From assembly GCA_025359105.1 (NCBI GenBank), contig JANYHK010000017.1, positions 1-64,000 of the forward strand: 64,000 nucleotides of DNA, read 5' to 3'. Within the stretch, counting starts at the first letter, position 1; each line of letters starts with the position of its first letter. The notes below the pieces were generated by a model, which did not search any database, was not told the origin of the DNA, and saw only the letters and a list, made by a program, of their open reading frames with translations. Of the stretch, positions 1 to 6,715 are shown piece by piece. This DNA comes from Myxococcales bacterium (lineage in GTDB: Bacteria > Myxococcota_A > Polyangia > Polyangiales > Polyangiaceae). The position numbers and the translations under genes were made by a program.

Positions 1-497
1 TCCTTTGCGCAGAGCTCGTGGGCAGCGAGGAGATTTTGACGGGAGGCGTCCGCGAGCCGTGACGCGGTGAGCGCGAGCTCCGGATCCCCGGTCTCGGCCG
101 CGAGGTCAGCGAGGTAGCGCGACCACGCCAGCTGCAGCGCCGCCGACGCGACCATCGAGCTCGGAGCCGGCCCGCAGTAGCCGCCGCCGACGTGCGACGC
201 CAGCGCCGCACATTGGGCGCGCCGGAACGACACGGCCGACGCCTTGTAGGGGCCGAACGCAGCGCCGTCGGGCAGACGCCGCAGGCCGAGGCGGTCCGCC
301 AGGCGCGTCTTGCCTGCACGCGAGCGACCTCCGAGACGGGCCAAGCCGTTGCCCGTCGCAAACCGGCCGGCCTCGCCGCGATCCGTCGGGCTCTCGTGAC
401 GGGCCTCCGCGGGCACGCCAGCGGGCAGCTCGTCGACGGGGAGCACCTCCACGCGAGGCACGCCCGCGCCGGTGCCGTGGCCTGTCCTGAGCGTCAT
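1..497 (-). CDS. Phage-like protein, truncated by window edge
   Basis: The reading frame opens with ATG at 497, overlapping the stop of the upstream gene as ATGA, and stays open to the left edge (165 codons visible). Residues around 47-63 contain a GRFATGN...LGGR pattern, which resembles the G-x-F-x-x-G-N...GG segment near the N terminus of many phage terminase small subunits. The following part is Ala-rich and helical, ending in sequence like LAHELCAK-type helices. The terminase link rests only on this short pattern and on gene context; without the C terminus I would leave it as an unassigned phage protein. Confidence 0.6.
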   Translation of the reverse strand, partial: MTLRTGHGTGAGVPRVEVLPVDELPAGVPAEARHESPTDRGEAGRFATGNGLARLGGRSRAGKTRLADRLGLRRLPDGAAFGPYKASAVSFRRAQCAALASHVGGGYCGPAPSSMVASAALQLAWSRYLADLAAETGDPELALTASRLADASRQNLLAAHELCAK

Positions 498-979
498 CGG
501 GAGCCTCGGCGCCTGCTCGTCCGCTGCGCGAGGACCGTGACCTTCTGCGGCCGGCCCGCCACCGTGCCGGCCCCGGCGACGAAGAGCAGGCGAACACGGT
601 CGGAGAACGCGCCGCTGACGAACGTTGCTGCCGCAAGGGCCGGCGTCAGGTTCTTCCCGACGAGAACCGGCGCGACCGCCTGCGTGTACAGCGACGCCGT
701 CACCGCGAATGGCGTCACCGCAGCGTTGCTTGCGAGCGTCGCGAAATGCACGAAGTCGTACCAGGTGACTCCCTGGTCGGGCGACGTCTGCACGTAGACG
801 TCGAGCGTCCCGCCGTTGCCGCCCTGGAGCTCCGCGGTGATCTGGAGCGCGTCGTAGTCGTCGAGCGGTCCTGCGACGCCGAGCGGCAGGTAGCTCGCAG
901 CGCCGCCGACGGCGTTTCGCGACGCGGCGCTGCCCGGCGCGTTCGGGGAAACCTCGGAGAAAACAAAGCTGGCGAGCAT
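494..979 (-). CDS. Probable phage virion-type protein, 161 aa
   Basis: A 161-residue protein starting with ATG at 979, whose A is shared with the TGA of the preceding gene (TGATG coupling). It is rich in beta-strand-like stretches (for example LDVYVQTSPDQGVTWYDFVHF and KVTVLAQRTSRR), with no signal peptide or membrane segment. The phrase about a dosed sample with Asp-Gln-Gly-Val-Thr-Trp-Tyr is typical of small beta-sandwich phage proteins, but I do not recognise a named family. Position in a coupled series of small genes suggests a head-tail or decoration role; that is inference only. Confidence 0.65.
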   Translation of the reverse strand: MLASFVFSEVSPNAPGSAASRNAVGGAASYLPLGVAGPLDDYDALQITAELQGGNGGTLDVYVQTSPDQGVTWYDFVHFATLASNAAVTPFAVTASLYTQAVAPVLVGKNLTPALAAATFVSGAFSDRVRLLFVAGAGTVAGRPQKVTVLAQRTSRRRGSR

Positions 980-1200
980 CACATCCCCGCGGGGAGCACG
1001 AACGCGGCCCGAAGGCGGCCCTCCGCGAGCGCGAGGAGCTGGGGATCGGTGAGTCCCGACGGGCAGACAAACGTCACGGTGTAGACGGGGTCGGGGAGGC
1101 CGGTCGACTGGTTGAGTACCTCGCCGATGACCCAACGGTTGCCTGAGGTTACGTCGGTACGAAAGCGGGTGTTGACGATGAACGTTTGCGGAGTGGCCAT
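979..1200 (-). CDS. Small phage protein, 73 aa
   Basis: ATG at 1200 is preceded by a good ribosome-binding site (GAAAGGAA, about 7 bases upstream). The product is an unrecognised 73-residue soluble protein. It ends in TGATG, so its translation is likely coupled to the 161-residue protein downstream. Nothing in it shows a catalytic motif. The clean start signal and coupling are the main reasons to believe it. Confidence 0.65.
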   Translation of the reverse strand: MATPQTFIVNTRFRTDVTSGNRWVIGEVLNQSTGLPDPVYTVTFVCPSGLTDPQLLALAEGRLRAAFVLPAGM

Positions 1201-1227
1201 GGTCGGGGGTTCCTTTCGGTTGAGGTG

Positions 1228-1410
1228 TCAGTGGATGAGGGGAAGGAGGGCGCGCCACCGGTCCGCCGCGAGGAGCAGGTGCGCCTGATGACTCGGCTCG
1301 TTGGCGTGGTGCTCGATGAGCGCGTCGAGCGTGGCGACGACGTCCGACGCGACCTCCTCGTCGGTCACGCGCGCATCGCAGTTGATGTATTTCGGCATGG
1401 GGGACCTCAT
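1228..1410 (-). CDS. Small phage protein, 60 aa
   Basis: Starts at ATG 1410 with an ATGA overlap onto the stop of the 79-residue gene; a second in-frame ATG sits at 1398, giving MPKYINCDARVTDEEVASDV as the N terminus. The acidic, helical product (VASDVVATLDALIEHHANEPS) has no motif I can name. The overlap with its neighbour and the 27-base gap to the next gene place it in the same small-gene operon. Confidence 0.55.
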   Translation of the reverse strand: MRSPMPKYINCDARVTDEEVASDVVATLDALIEHHANEPSHQAHLLLAADRWRALLPLIH

Positions 1411-1646
1411 GAGGGTGGGCAGTCGGTCGCCTCGTGGGCGGCAACAACGAGCGGAAAGCTTTCGGCGAAGAGCAGAACGGCGCGCTGCAAAGCGTCGGCC
1501 GCGGACTCGCCCGCCCGAGGGCGGACGGCGACGTGCTTCTCCGCGTCGGGCACCCACTCGCCGGCGGCGTCCAGACGCTCGAGCAGTACGGCGTGCCAGA
1601 TCTGGCCCTCGAGGGTGATGGGGCGGGCTGAGATGCGGGAGGTCAT
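1407..1646 (-). CDS. Small phage protein, 79 aa
   Basis: ATG at 1646 is preceded by AAAGGA eight bases upstream. The product is a 79-residue acidic protein that begins MTSRISARPITLEGQIWHAV. It has no membrane segment or recognised domain. Its stop overlaps the start of the next gene (ATGA). The strong ribosome-binding site suggests independent translation start after the poorly coding stretch upstream. Confidence 0.6.
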   Translation of the reverse strand: MTSRISARPITLEGQIWHAVLLERLDAAGEWVPDAEKHVAVRPRAGESAADALQRAVLLFAESFPLVVAAHEATDCPPS

Positions 1647-2283
1647 AAGGGGTGTCCTTTGCTGGCGCCACGTGGCGCTGAGACGCATCGAAGGCGCCGG
1701 ACGACTGAGGGTCGACCGAGCCGGAAGAGCGACGTCCACGGGGCCGGCGAAGGGCGTGGACGTCCCCGACGGTGGCTTGCCGCCGCCGGGCGGAACTCCG
1801 CGCGCTGAGCACGCGTGGAGCTCGACGTGGGTAGGGCCATGCCGCCGCCCGCACGCGTGGCGCGCGTACGAGCGGGGCGGTGGCGCGCGCCGAGGAGCAA
1901 GGCGCGCCCGCGCTGAGCGCGGCATCGTGACGAGCCGCCCGCGGAGGCGCCGTCGACGTTTTGGGGGTGATGGCACAAGCGATGCCGACCGCAGAAAACA
2001 AGCCGTTTCGTCGTGTGCGTGCCGATGGTGTCTCTTGCGTGGTGCCCCTCGCGAAGACGGAGCCGCGTTGCACCGCGTGATTTCCACTGGCCCGCTCTGC
2101 AGAGCGTCGGCCTACCCAGCCGTCGTCCTTACGCGTTGGCCTCGCGGGCGTCCCGCACGCCGTGCAGATCCAGAGCAGGCCAGATTGCTCCACCACAACG
2201 GGCACGCACCGGCAGCCAGGAACGAGCCGAACGCGCTTCCGGGCGGCGAGCACCGCGAGCTCTGGCATGGGCTCGAGGTTCAT
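1647..2283 (-). other. Region with one possible, unresolved zinc-ribbon-like ORF
   Basis: A frame opens at ATG 2283, overlapping the stop of the helicase gene as ATGA. Its first 50-60 residues look protein-like and contain Cys pairs (GCRC about residue 23 and CTAC about residue 39) that could bind zinc. The frame stays open as far as 1228, but from about residue 70 on it becomes Arg/Pro-rich and out of phase with the two better-supported small genes. Either the true 3' end has been displaced by a frameshift or only part is coding. From about 2080 to 1647 I see no confident gene. Confidence 0.35.
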
Positions 2284-3725
2284 TCTGCAGCCCCCTCTGT
2301 CACCACGTCACCGGGTGTCACTACAGGGGCCGGACTTCCTAGAGCGCTTACAGAACCATGTGCATATGCATGTGTAGTGTGTACAGGTGACACAGGTGAC
2401 ATAAGAAGGATCTGGCTGTTCTGCCGGGTCACCGGCCCTGTCATCGGGTCTGTCACTGCCTCAATTTCGACCTGGTGCTGGGGACGCCAACGTCGCTCGC
2501 GAACGCCGCCGGCTGCGCGTTGCTGCTTCCCTCGCTCCCAGCCGAGACGACGGAGCACGGCGGCTACGCGGTCTTGGTCGCCCTTCGTCCAGCGCTCGCG
2601 AGGGACCTCAAGGCAATCGCCAAGCACCTCGGCGGGGGTCACGCCGGCGCGGCGTCGCGTCGGGTGGCTAGCGCAGGCCAGCCATGTCTCGATGGTGTCC
2701 TCCCACGGGTCGGTCACGAAACGGGCGTCTTGCTCGGCGGCGGCGAGCTCTGCGAATTCTCGCGTGCTCACGTGCCACGGCTGACCCGCCTCGTAGAGAG
2801 TCCGCGCCTCGGCCCAAAATTGATCCCGGTCGCGCCGGAGGCCGGCCAAGTCGATCGCGCCGCAGCGCACGGGATGAAAGCGTCGGTTGCCGGTCTCGTC
2901 CCTTAGGTACTCGCTGGCGTTCGTGCTGCCGACGAAGACGCACTGCCGCGGGAAGTCGCGCGTGCGTCGCCCGAAGGACGGGCGGTATCTGTCCGTCGTC
3001 GCCGTGAGGAAATTCTTCGCGCGGTTCAGGTCCGATCGCGAAAGCGCGTGGAGCTCGCCGAGCTCGCCGATCCACTTGCCCGCGAGCGCCTGGTAGCCGT
3101 CCTTGTCCCCCATGGTGATCGGCGTGTCAAAAAACCACGCGTCGCCCGCGAGAACGCGAATCGCCGTGCTCTTGCCGATGCCCTGCTTGCCCTCGAGCAC
3201 GATCGTCGTGTCGACTTTCGCGCCCGGCCGGAAGACGCGGGCGACGGCGCCAATCGCGAACGCGCGCCCGACGCTCTGCGTGTAGTTCGATTGCTCGGTC
3301 CCTAGGTACGCCGCAAGCCACGTGTCGACGCGCCCGACGCCGTCCCATTGGCAGGCGAGCAAGTACTCGCGCACCGGATGCACGGTCGTGCGCTCCGCGA
3401 CGACGACGACGGCGGCGTCGATCACGGCGCTCGGGACGTTGACCGCTTCGTGCCGAGCGAGCCACGCGGCTGCACGTGTCGAGTCCGCCTCCGTCCACTC
3501 GGGAGAGCGCCGACCCTGCGGCGCGTCGTTCGCGTCCCACGGCGGCTCGCGCGTCACCACGGCGGACTCGCGGAAGTCGTCCCAAACGATGACACCCGTC
3601 CATGCCTCGTGCCGCGACAAGATCGTCAGAACGTTCGCGAGGCCCGAGAGCGTTGCGATGCCGCCGTCGCGCGTCTCCTTCGTCAATAGCTGCTTGCGCC
3701 AGTCGGTCACGCGGACCTCCGCCAT
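2280..3725 (-). CDS. VapE-type SF3-like helicase, 481 aa
   Basis: Virulence-associated E family P-loop ATPase/helicase used for replication by phages and satellites (family knowledge). With the start at ATG 3725, a Walker A motif GKQGIGKST lies at about residues 179-187 and a Walker B-like WIGELGEL at about 215. They are followed by the family-typical FVGSTNASEYLRDETGNRRF segment. The chosen start overlaps the primase gene stop by 19 bases; a longer start at 3812 would overlap by about 100. The last about 60 residues are low-complexity and coincide with a cluster of GTCAC repeats. It sits directly after a primase-polymerase gene, which fits a replication initiation pair. Confidence 0.85.
   Translation of the reverse strand: MAEVRVTDWRKQLLTKETRDGGIATLSGLANVLTILSRHEAWTGVIVWDDFRESAVVTREPPWDANDAPQGRRSPEWTEADSTRAAAWLARHEAVNVPSAVIDAAVVVVAERTTVHPVREYLLACQWDGVGRVDTWLAAYLGTEQSNYTQSVGRAFAIGAVARVFRPGAKVDTTIVLEGKQGIGKSTAIRVLAGDAWFFDTPITMGDKDGYQALAGKWIGELGELHALSRSDLNRAKNFLTATTDRYRPSFGRRTRDFPRQCVFVGSTNASEYLRDETGNRRFHPVRCGAIDLAGLRRDRDQFWAEARTLYEAGQPWHVSTREFAELAAAEQDARFVTDPWEDTIETWLACASHPTRRRAGVTPAEVLGDCLEVPRERWTKGDQDRVAAVLRRLGWERGKQQRAAGGVRERRWRPQHQVEIEAVTDPMTGPVTRQNSQILLMSPVSPVHTTHAYAHGSVSALGSPAPVVTPGDVVTEGAAE
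2299..2456. repeat. Cluster of GTCAC/GTGAC motifs, iteron-like
   Basis: GTCAC occurs at 2299, 2307, 2317, 2428 and 2452, and its complement GTGAC at 2387 and 2396, with 8-10 base spacing inside each subcluster. A perfect palindrome TGCATATGCA lies at 2361-2370, in an unusually AT-rich patch for this DNA. All of it lies inside the 3' end of the helicase gene. Replication origins next to the rep gene are known in VapE-type satellites, so an origin role is plausible but unproven. Confidence 0.4.
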
Positions 3726-4510
3726 GTCGGAAGATTGCGCGCGCGCGCGGCCTGCCGGACTTTGTGTGCGAGCTCGTGCTTCGCCCACGGGGGCTTGCAT
3801 CGTTGATTCCACTCGTCAGCCATCAGAAAAAGCGCTTCGTCCTCGCTCAGCCCAAAGCCGAGAACAAGCTTTCGTGCGACGAGGAAAGTCTGGGTGTGCC
3901 CGTTGGCGCCGCTGATCGCCGGTTCCGCTTTCGCGAGCCAGCGGCGAGCGCGCTCTTCCTTGTTCGACAGCTCGACGTCGAAGGGGCGCGGCGCCGGCGG
4001 CGGCGGCACGCGCGCGAGGTCCACGAGCCACGGCGGCGCCGTCGCGATCGACTTGCCCTTGTCGGACGTCCATTTGTAGTCGCCTCCACAGGGATGAACC
4101 GACGGTGCGACGAGAAAGTATTTCCCCGGCCCGAGCAGGTCGAGGCCAGGCCCGATTTTGCCGCGGTAGTCGCCGAGCGCGAACGCGTACAGCATGTGCT
4201 CGCCGCCGCTGCCGGTCCTCGCGTGGATGGTTGCGGGCAGCGGGCCATGGGTCCGGATGAGTCGCACAAGCTCGTCGCCGCCGCCGTTGCGCGGGTCAAC
4301 GTCCAGGACGCGCCACTCCGCGGGGACGGCGAGCGCAACGTTCGCGTCTGGAACGGCGGCAAACCACTTTGTGATCGTTGCCGCGTCGCTGCTTGCGTCC
4401 TTCACGCCGTGTCGGACGAGGTCGCCGATTGGCGTTTTGGCCCGAGGTTGGATGGGGAGAACGCGTAGACCGCGAGCGGCGTAGGCCAGCGCTGCGACGA
4501 GGGGCGTCAT
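3707..4510 (-). CDS. Primase-polymerase (prim-pol domain), 267 aa
   Basis: Bifunctional DNA primase/polymerase N-terminal family (AEP superfamily), which makes primers for element replication. The catalytic acidic pair appears in VLDVDPRNGG at about residues 69-78. The downstream His in HARTGSGGEHMLYA and the GKYFLVAPSVHP segment match the family. It starts at ATG 4510, overlapping the nuclease stop (ATGA). At 267 residues it is the primase half only, with the helicase encoded separately just downstream, instead of the fused primase-helicase seen in many phages. Confidence 0.85.
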   Translation of the reverse strand: MTPLVAALAYAARGLRVLPIQPRAKTPIGDLVRHGVKDASSDAATITKWFAAVPDANVALAVPAEWRVLDVDPRNGGGDELVRLIRTHGPLPATIHARTGSGGEHMLYAFALGDYRGKIGPGLDLLGPGKYFLVAPSVHPCGGDYKWTSDKGKSIATAPPWLVDLARVPPPPAPRPFDVELSNKEERARRWLAKAEPAISGANGHTQTFLVARKLVLGFGLSEDEALFLMADEWNQRCKPPWAKHELAHKVRQAARARNLPTWRRSA

Positions 4511-5037
4511 TCGCGCCCGTCGTCTTTCCCCGCGATTTTCAAATCGAAAAACTGCCGTAGCGTGCGCTCGACGAGGTCGGCCGCGGCCGCGCGAGGTCCT
4601 ACGAAAAATACCGGCACCCTGTGCTTTACCGAGATCGAAGCGATCGTTCCCATCACAGAGGCCGGCGTGATCTGCTGGAAATACCGGCGGTACCAGACGT
4701 CGCTGATTGACGCCTCGACGAAGATTGCAGCCCACTCGAACTTCGATAGGAGCACTAGCTCGCGCGCGAATCGCTCGCGCCCATGCGTGATCGATCCGAT
4801 GAAGTCGCTGAGGCTCTTGCGCTCGACCACGCACCTGTCCTCGTAGCCGAGGAGCGCGTAGTCGCCGGCGTCGAGCTTCTTCACCTCCACGGCGACGTGA
4901 CCGGGGATTGGCAGCGGCTTCTGCTCGCGCGTGTCGATCGCGATGCCGAACGAGCCCGGCGCCCATTGGCCCGGCGAGAGCAGCTCGCAAATGAAGGCAA
5001 GCTCACGCGCCGTGCGCGTTGCTTTGGGGCGCGCCAT
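4507..5037 (-). CDS. ERCC4-domain nuclease, 176 aa
   Basis: XPF/Mus81-like nuclease domain acting on branched DNA (family knowledge). Visible motifs are FGIAIDTREQKPLPI, then ALLGYEDRCVVERKSLSDFIGSI, giving the D...E-R-K-x-x-x-D nuclease core. No helix-hairpin-helix tail is present, so it is a stand-alone nuclease domain of the kind found in phage. ATG at 5037 overlaps the stop of a 41-residue ORF (TGATG); a GTG at 5046 is an alternative. It could process replication forks or recombination intermediates of the element. Confidence 0.85.
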   Translation of the reverse strand: MARPKATRTARELAFICELLSPGQWAPGSFGIAIDTREQKPLPIPGHVAVEVKKLDAGDYALLGYEDRCVVERKSLSDFIGSITHGRERFARELVLLSKFEWAAIFVEASISDVWYRRYFQQITPASVMGTIASISVKHRVPVFFVGPRAAAADLVERTLRQFFDLKIAGKDDGRE

Positions 5038-5162
5038 CAGCTGCACCGCTCGCGGTCGACGTGCCGATCGATTGCGACGGCTAGGTCGCCGAGGAGGTCG
5101 GCCACCTGGCCGGCGCGAAAGCTTGCGGCGATCAGCGCCTGCCGGATCTTGACGAGGAGCAT
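5037..5162 (-). CDS. Very small coupled ORF, 41 aa
   Basis: An ATG at 5162 opens a 41-residue frame beginning MLLVKIRQALIAASF, whose TGA overlaps the ATG of the nuclease gene. The predicted peptide is one amphipathic helix followed by a helical GDLAVAIDRHVDRE tail. No family is recognised. The tight coupling on its 3' side, and the seven-base gap to the gene before it, are the evidence that it is translated. It may act as a partner or as a translational coupler for the nuclease. Confidence 0.45.
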   Translation of the reverse strand: MLLVKIRQALIAASFRAGQVADLLGDLAVAIDRHVDRERCS

Positions 5163-5169
5163 GATCCTC

Positions 5170-5556
5170 TCACTTCGCGATCCGCAAGCCGCCGCGGGCG
5201 GCGACGTCGCTCACGTCGATGTTGTCCACGTTCTTCTTCGGCGGCGCCGTCGCCTTGCGCCCCCGAGCGGCGAGCTGAGCGCGCGCGGACTCGAGGTCAT
5301 AGCGCGGCGATTGGCCGACGTAGTGCGACGGGGTGATCTTGCACCGCGCGACTGTCGCGCTCGATGCGCCGAGTGCCGCGGCGAGCTCCTTCGGCGTTAG
5401 GTCGACGCTCTTCAACGGCGGCGGCGCCGTGGCGACGAGGGCGCGCGCGGCGGCGACGAGATCGGGATCGCGTAGGATGCGGAGCAGTAGAGCGACGGCG
5501 GCGTCGGCGACGGGGGAGAGGGTGTTGCGTTCGGTGCGCGGCTGATTAGACTGCAT
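5170..5556 (-). CDS. HTH DNA-binding protein, 128 aa
   Basis: Residues about 50-100 (LTPKELAAALGASSATVARCKI then ITPSHYVGQSPRYDLESAR) have the layout of a MerR/excisionase-type winged HTH: helix, turn, recognition helix, then a residue run that ends in a coordinate-like YDLESARA. The N terminus is acidic-poor and helical; the C terminus is basic (RGRKATAPPKKN). It is the first gene of the nuclease-primase-helicase run and may regulate it or act as an excisionase. I cannot separate those options. Confidence 0.6.
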   Translation of the reverse strand: MQSNQPRTERNTLSPVADAAVALLLRILRDPDLVAAARALVATAPPPLKSVDLTPKELAAALGASSATVARCKITPSHYVGQSPRYDLESARAQLAARGRKATAPPKKNVDNIDVSDVAARGGLRIAK

Positions 5557-5626
5557 GTGGTTCGGCTTTCTGCGGCGAGCTCCCCATCTGCACGGCGGGG
5601 GGCTCGTCGCGTTTTGTGGATCAGGC

Positions 5627-5809
5627 TCAGGCTGCGTGCGGGGGAGTAGAGTCGGGGCGAGGCAGCGCGACGCCGCGCGCGCGAATGGCGGCGAGGATGC
5701 GAGCGCGGACCATCGGGCGCACCGACGCGTCGCCGTCCACTACCTTGCGGACCGTGCGCGGGTCCGAAAACGAGTCGGCAGCGATTGCGTAGATGAAGAC
5801 CTTGTCCAT
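5627..5809 (-). CDS. Small HTH repressor-like protein, 60 aa
   Basis: A 60-residue protein in which DPRTVRKVVDGDASVRPMVRARILAAIR matches the shape of a LacI/Cro-type HTH: recognition helix, then a spacer, then the R-x-x-V-R-x-R-I-x-x-A-I helix seen in small phage regulators. It starts at ATG 5809, about 50 bases downstream of a perfect inverted repeat that could be its operator. Probable lysogeny or replication-module regulator. Confidence 0.6.
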   Translation of the reverse strand: MDKVFIYAIAADSFSDPRTVRKVVDGDASVRPMVRARILAAIRARGVALPRPDSTPPHAA

Positions 5810-5856
5810 TTGCTCGCCTCTGAGGGAGCAACTTGGATCGTCGGTGCGGCGACGTA

Positions 5857-5874
5857 CGTACCTTGGCGGGTACG
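5857..5874. promoter_or_regulatory. Inverted repeat CGTACC-N6-GGTACG, operator candidate
   Basis: A perfect 6-6-6 dyad lies in the 65-base gap between the 182-residue gene and the small HTH gene. It is upstream of the HTH gene on its strand, in the position expected for an autoregulatory operator. Confidence 0.45.
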
Positions 5875-6423
5875 CTATGGGCGTTTCTTCAGCTTGCCGT
5901 AGGCTGAGCGCATCGCCGCGTCCGATTTGCGCGCGAGGCCAAGCGTTTTAGCGAGGCGGTTCACCGCCGTCCACACGCCCTTTGGGCGCCGGCGTCCGGC
6001 CTTACTCCAGAGCGCGTGCGCGGCGGCGAACGCGTCGGCCACATCCTTGCCGGGATTCAGGACGAGCGCGCGGAGGACGACGAGACCATCCTCAGCGTCG
6101 CGAGCGTCCAGCGCGGCGAAGAGGATGCGATGCTGGTCGCCGAAACTGCTGCTCCGAAAGAATGCCTGCCAAGCCCGGTTGACCGCTCGCTGCAGCCTCG
6201 AGCGGGTTACGGCGTCCTGGTCGTCGTCCAGCAGAAGGCTCGCGACGTTCTTGAGGTTGTCGGCCAGCGTGTTGGCCACCGCGGCGACGGGATGCCGTCG
6301 GAAGCCAGCGGTCGCCGCGACGCTGTGGAAGTAGCGCTCCCGGTTGGCCACCATCCCGATCCCGACCTCGGTCTTCAGCTCGAGCTTCTTCTGCACGAGC
6401 AGATCGTAGACCTGCGCCGTCAC
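5875..6423 (-). CDS. Unrecognised element protein, 182 aa
   Basis: An alpha-helical protein beginning (GTG 6423) with VTAQVYDLLVQKKLELKTEV; a GGAG sits seven bases upstream. GTG at 6429 is also possible. It contains no tyrosine-recombinase R..H-x-x-R..Y pattern and no zinc or P-loop motif. The segment ALVLNPGKDVADAFAAAHALWSKAG and the basic C terminus suggest a nucleic-acid or protein-binding helical bundle. It is the gene nearest the tRNA, a place where an integrase often lies, but it does not look like one. Confidence 0.55.
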   Translation of the reverse strand: MTAQVYDLLVQKKLELKTEVGIGMVANRERYFHSVAATAGFRRHPVAAVANTLADNLKNVASLLLDDDQDAVTRSRLQRAVNRAWQAFFRSSSFGDQHRILFAALDARDAEDGLVVLRALVLNPGKDVADAFAAAHALWSKAGRRRPKGVWTAVNRLAKTLGLARKSDAAMRSAYGKLKKRP

Positions 6424-6536
6424 GACCACGCTCCGATCGTGCCGCCCAGCGTTTCGGCAGGTCCGCGAGGGCCCCAAGAGTCACCGCCGGTGTCTGACCC
6501 GGCGGCGCTCTCCGAAGAATCCTGAACGCTTCTCGG

Positions 6537-6610
<74 letters not shown>

Positions 6611-6715
6611 AAAAAAAACGACGGCCCTCTTCTTACACCATCGCCCCGCCCGGTGGAACGGCGCGAAAACCCCGATCCCCCGAGCCCCCGCCCGGCCCAT
6701 GCTACGACCACCTTC

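Larger units (their letters stand above)
1..6536 (-). mobile_element. tRNA-Arg-associated phage or satellite element, partial
   Basis: All recognisable genes from the left edge to the tRNA-Arg gene lie on the minus strand, mostly with start/stop overlaps. They form a phage-like series: HTH proteins, ERCC4 nuclease, primase-polymerase, VapE helicase, tiny coupled genes and a virion-like protein. The block begins at the 3' side of the tRNA, the usual side for elements that integrate into tRNA genes. No tyrosine or serine integrase is visible, so it should lie beyond the left edge or be lost. The other attachment site cannot be seen. The element type (prophage or satellite) is an inference. Confidence 0.7.

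Noticed and set aside
1643-1978. 111-codon minus frame ending with ATGA overlap to the 79-residue gene
   Set aside because: Composition is Arg/Ala/Ser/Pro-rich, and the downstream gene has its own strong ribosome site, so coupling is not required.
5875-6423. Considered as the integrase next to the tRNA
   Set aside because: No tyrosine-recombinase Arg-His-Arg-Tyr set and no serine-recombinase motif.
6484-6507. Hairpin CCGCCGG/CCGGCGG next to the tRNA, considered as a terminator
   Set aside because: A seven-pair stem exists but no T run follows on the tRNA strand.
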